The notes under the pieces: model-generated | Seen by the model: only the letters and a program-made list of their open reading frames with translations | Told to the model about the DNA's origin: nothing | Databases searched by the model: none | Translations under genes and position numbers: made by a program | Assembly (NCBI GenBank): GCA_036272915.1 | Contig: DATAXV010000204.1 | Coordinates: forward strand, 1 to 5,408 | DNA length: 5,408 bases | Origin: DATAXV01 sp036272915 | Lineage (GTDB): Bacteria > Chloroflexota > Dormibacteria > Dormibacterales > Dormibacteraceae | Direction: 5' to 3' | Shown: piece by piece, positions 4,203 to 5,408 of the stretch | Numbering within the stretch: position 1 is the stretch's first letter | Layout of the letters: the number at the start of each line of letters is the position of its first letter

Positions 4203-5408
4203 ATGCGGGGCCGGAGGCCAATGGTTGCGATGGGGGTAGCTGGAGTACTCGTGGTGCTCTTCCTGGCGCTTGCCGGGCTCAGTTACGCACGCCCTCTCCC
4301 ATCCCTGGTCGCCAGCCAGATCTACCCCGCCGCCGTCACCTGGGGCGGCTCCGCGCCGGCGCTGCCCTGGCCGGCTCAGGGTGAGGCCGCGATCGGAGTT
4401 CAGGGACAGGGCGTGGAGGCGGCGACCGCCAACGTCACCCCACAGCCGATGGCCAGCCTGGCCAAGGTCATGACGGCGCTGGTCGTGCTCCACGACAAGC
4501 CGCTCACCATCGGGGCGCAGGGGCCCTCGCTGACGATCAGCAGCGGCGACGTCCAGACCTATCTCGACGAGCAGAGCCAGGGCGACTACGTCGTCCCTCT
4601 CCAGGCTGGTGAGCAGCTGTCCGAGTACCAGCTTCTGCAGGCGCTGCTGATCCCGGCCGGCGACAACATCGCCGATCTGCTCGCCGACTGGGTCTCGGGG
4701 TCGGAGACGGCCTTCGTCGCCGAGATGAACGCGGAGGCGAAGCGCCTGGACCTCGTGTCCACCCACTTCGCCGACGCCAGCGGGATCTCGTCCTCGTCGG
4801 TCAGCATTCCGGCCGATATGGTCGCGATGGGCGAGGCGGCGATGGCCAACCCGGTCCTGGCCGGCATCGTCGGCCAGCCCTCGATGCTCATGCCCGACAT
4901 CGGCACGCTGCCCAACTTCGACACCGCCATCGGCCAGGACGGGATCGTCGGCATCAAGACCGGGATCCTGCCCGGCTCCGGGGCCGCCTTCCTCTTCGCC
5001 GGCAGCGAGCCGGTCCAGGGCGGCGCCCCGGCCCTCGTCATCGGCGCCGTCCTCGGCATGCCCGACCAGAACTCCGCCTTCGGCGCCGCCGAGTCACTGC
5101 TCGCCGCCAGCGGCTCGCAGCCGCGCTGGGATCCGATCGTCTCCAGGGGCCAGGTGGTGGCGACTCTGAGGACCGCCTGGGGCACGACCTCCGAGCTCGT
5201 CGCCTCGCGCAGCCTCAGCCTCCTGATCTGGCCGGACACGGTAGTCAGGGCCCATCTCCTGCCGCGCCACATCGAGGCGCCGGTGGCCGCCGGGGCGCCC
5301 GGTGGAAAGCTCGTCATCGCCGTCAACGGGCACAGCTACGCGCTCCCGGTCAGCACCGTCCAGGGGAGCAAGGAGCCGACCGCGCGCTGGCGTCTCCTGC
5401 ACGTGCGC
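4203..5408 (+). CDS. Secreted S11 D-alanyl-D-alanine carboxypeptidase with altered SxN motif (3' end outside window)
   Basis: The visible 402 residues belong to a DacA/PBP5-like peptidase of family S11, which trims the terminal D-Ala of peptidoglycan stem peptides outside the membrane. Residues 1-29 form a signal peptide: MRGRRP, a hydrophobic core, and an S-Y-A cleavage site. The SxxK motif is S85-L-A-K88, the nucleophile and general base, in the usual MASLAKVMTAL setting. The KTG motif is K252-T253-G254. The middle SxN motif, expected in the LLIPxxxNIA helix, reads A152-G153-D154, so both the Ser and the Asn are replaced. From about residue 310 a beta-rich C-terminal region resembles the PBP5 C-terminal domain; any membrane anchor would be beyond the edge. 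Start: ATG 4203 gives the best signal peptide but has no Shine-Dalgarno. ATGs at 4221 and 4230 are in frame, with GGAGG at 4213-4217 poorly spaced for both (3 and 12 bp). The gene is probably expressed separately from the dehydrogenase. Confidence 0.92.
   Translation, partial: MRGRRPMVAMGVAGVLVVLFLALAGLSYARPLPSLVASQIYPAAVTWGGSAPALPWPAQGEAAIGVQGQGVEAATANVTPQPMASLAKVMTALVVLHDKPLTIGAQGPSLTISSGDVQTYLDEQSQGDYVVPLQAGEQLSEYQLLQALLIPAGDNIADLLADWVSGSETAFVAEMNAEAKRLDLVSTHFADASGISSSSVSIPADMVAMGEAAMANPVLAGIVGQPSMLMPDIGTLPNFDTAIGQDGIVGIKTGILPGSGAAFLFAGSEPVQGGAPALVIGAVLGMPDQNSAFGAAESLLAASGSQPRWDPIVSRGQVVATLRTAWGTTSELVASRSLSLLIWPDTVVRAHLLPRHIEAPVAAGAPGGKLVIAVNGHSYALPVSTVQGSKEPTARWRLLHVR

Overview
The window is GC-rich DNA with strong GGAGG-type ribosome binding sites and almost entirely G/C third codon positions. 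It carries a short tryptophan-rich DGxxWWDGxxW motif of the DUF2510 type and a secreted S11 D,D-carboxypeptidase. These features point to an actinobacterium. Another GC-rich member of the Terrabacteria, such as Dormibacterota or Chloroflexota, cannot be excluded from this sequence alone. The DNA looks chromosomal. I see no mobile element, tRNA, rRNA or CRISPR array.

Layout. (1) Positions 2-499 (+) hold the C-terminal 165 residues of an isocitrate lyase/PEP mutase family enzyme, cut by the left edge. (2) A 24-bp gap separates it from an AhpD-like carboxymuconolactone decarboxylase family protein (524-1000, +), so the two are probably co-transcribed. (3) After a 155-bp spacer with a small hairpin comes a long RraA-family (HMG aldolase-like) protein (1156-1977, +). 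(4) A perfect 15-bp stem-loop at 2000-2033 separates it from a convergent small membrane protein gene (2048-2533, -). That gene has a DUF2510-like N-terminus, a Q-rich linker and two membrane helices. (5) About 600 bp without a convincing gene follow (2534-3135). They contain a 5'-UTR stem-loop that would bury the ribosome binding site of the membrane protein gene, and a group of short inverted repeats nearer the next gene. (6) A zinc-dependent medium-chain alcohol/polyol dehydrogenase (3136-4134, +). (7) A secreted S11 D-Ala-D-Ala carboxypeptidase (4203 to the right edge, +), whose middle catalytic motif is altered.

How the genes may work together. The lyase, the RraA-like protein and the dehydrogenase belong to families that handle small 2-oxo acids, hydroxy acids and polyols. 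The left half could therefore be part of an accessory catabolic region, with the AhpD-like protein in a redox or decarboxylase role. This is inference from families and proximity; no substrate can be read from the sequence. The membrane protein gene and its upstream DNA are on the opposite strand and less GC-rich, so they look like a separate unit placed between two forward-strand metabolic genes. The carboxypeptidase is a cell-wall gene and is probably unrelated to the others.

I do not see a clear undescribed multi-gene system. The best leads are the hairpin that hides the Shine-Dalgarno sequence at 2541-2571, the S-to-A and N-to-D changes in the SxN motif of the carboxypeptidase, and the lower-GC reverse-strand islet.
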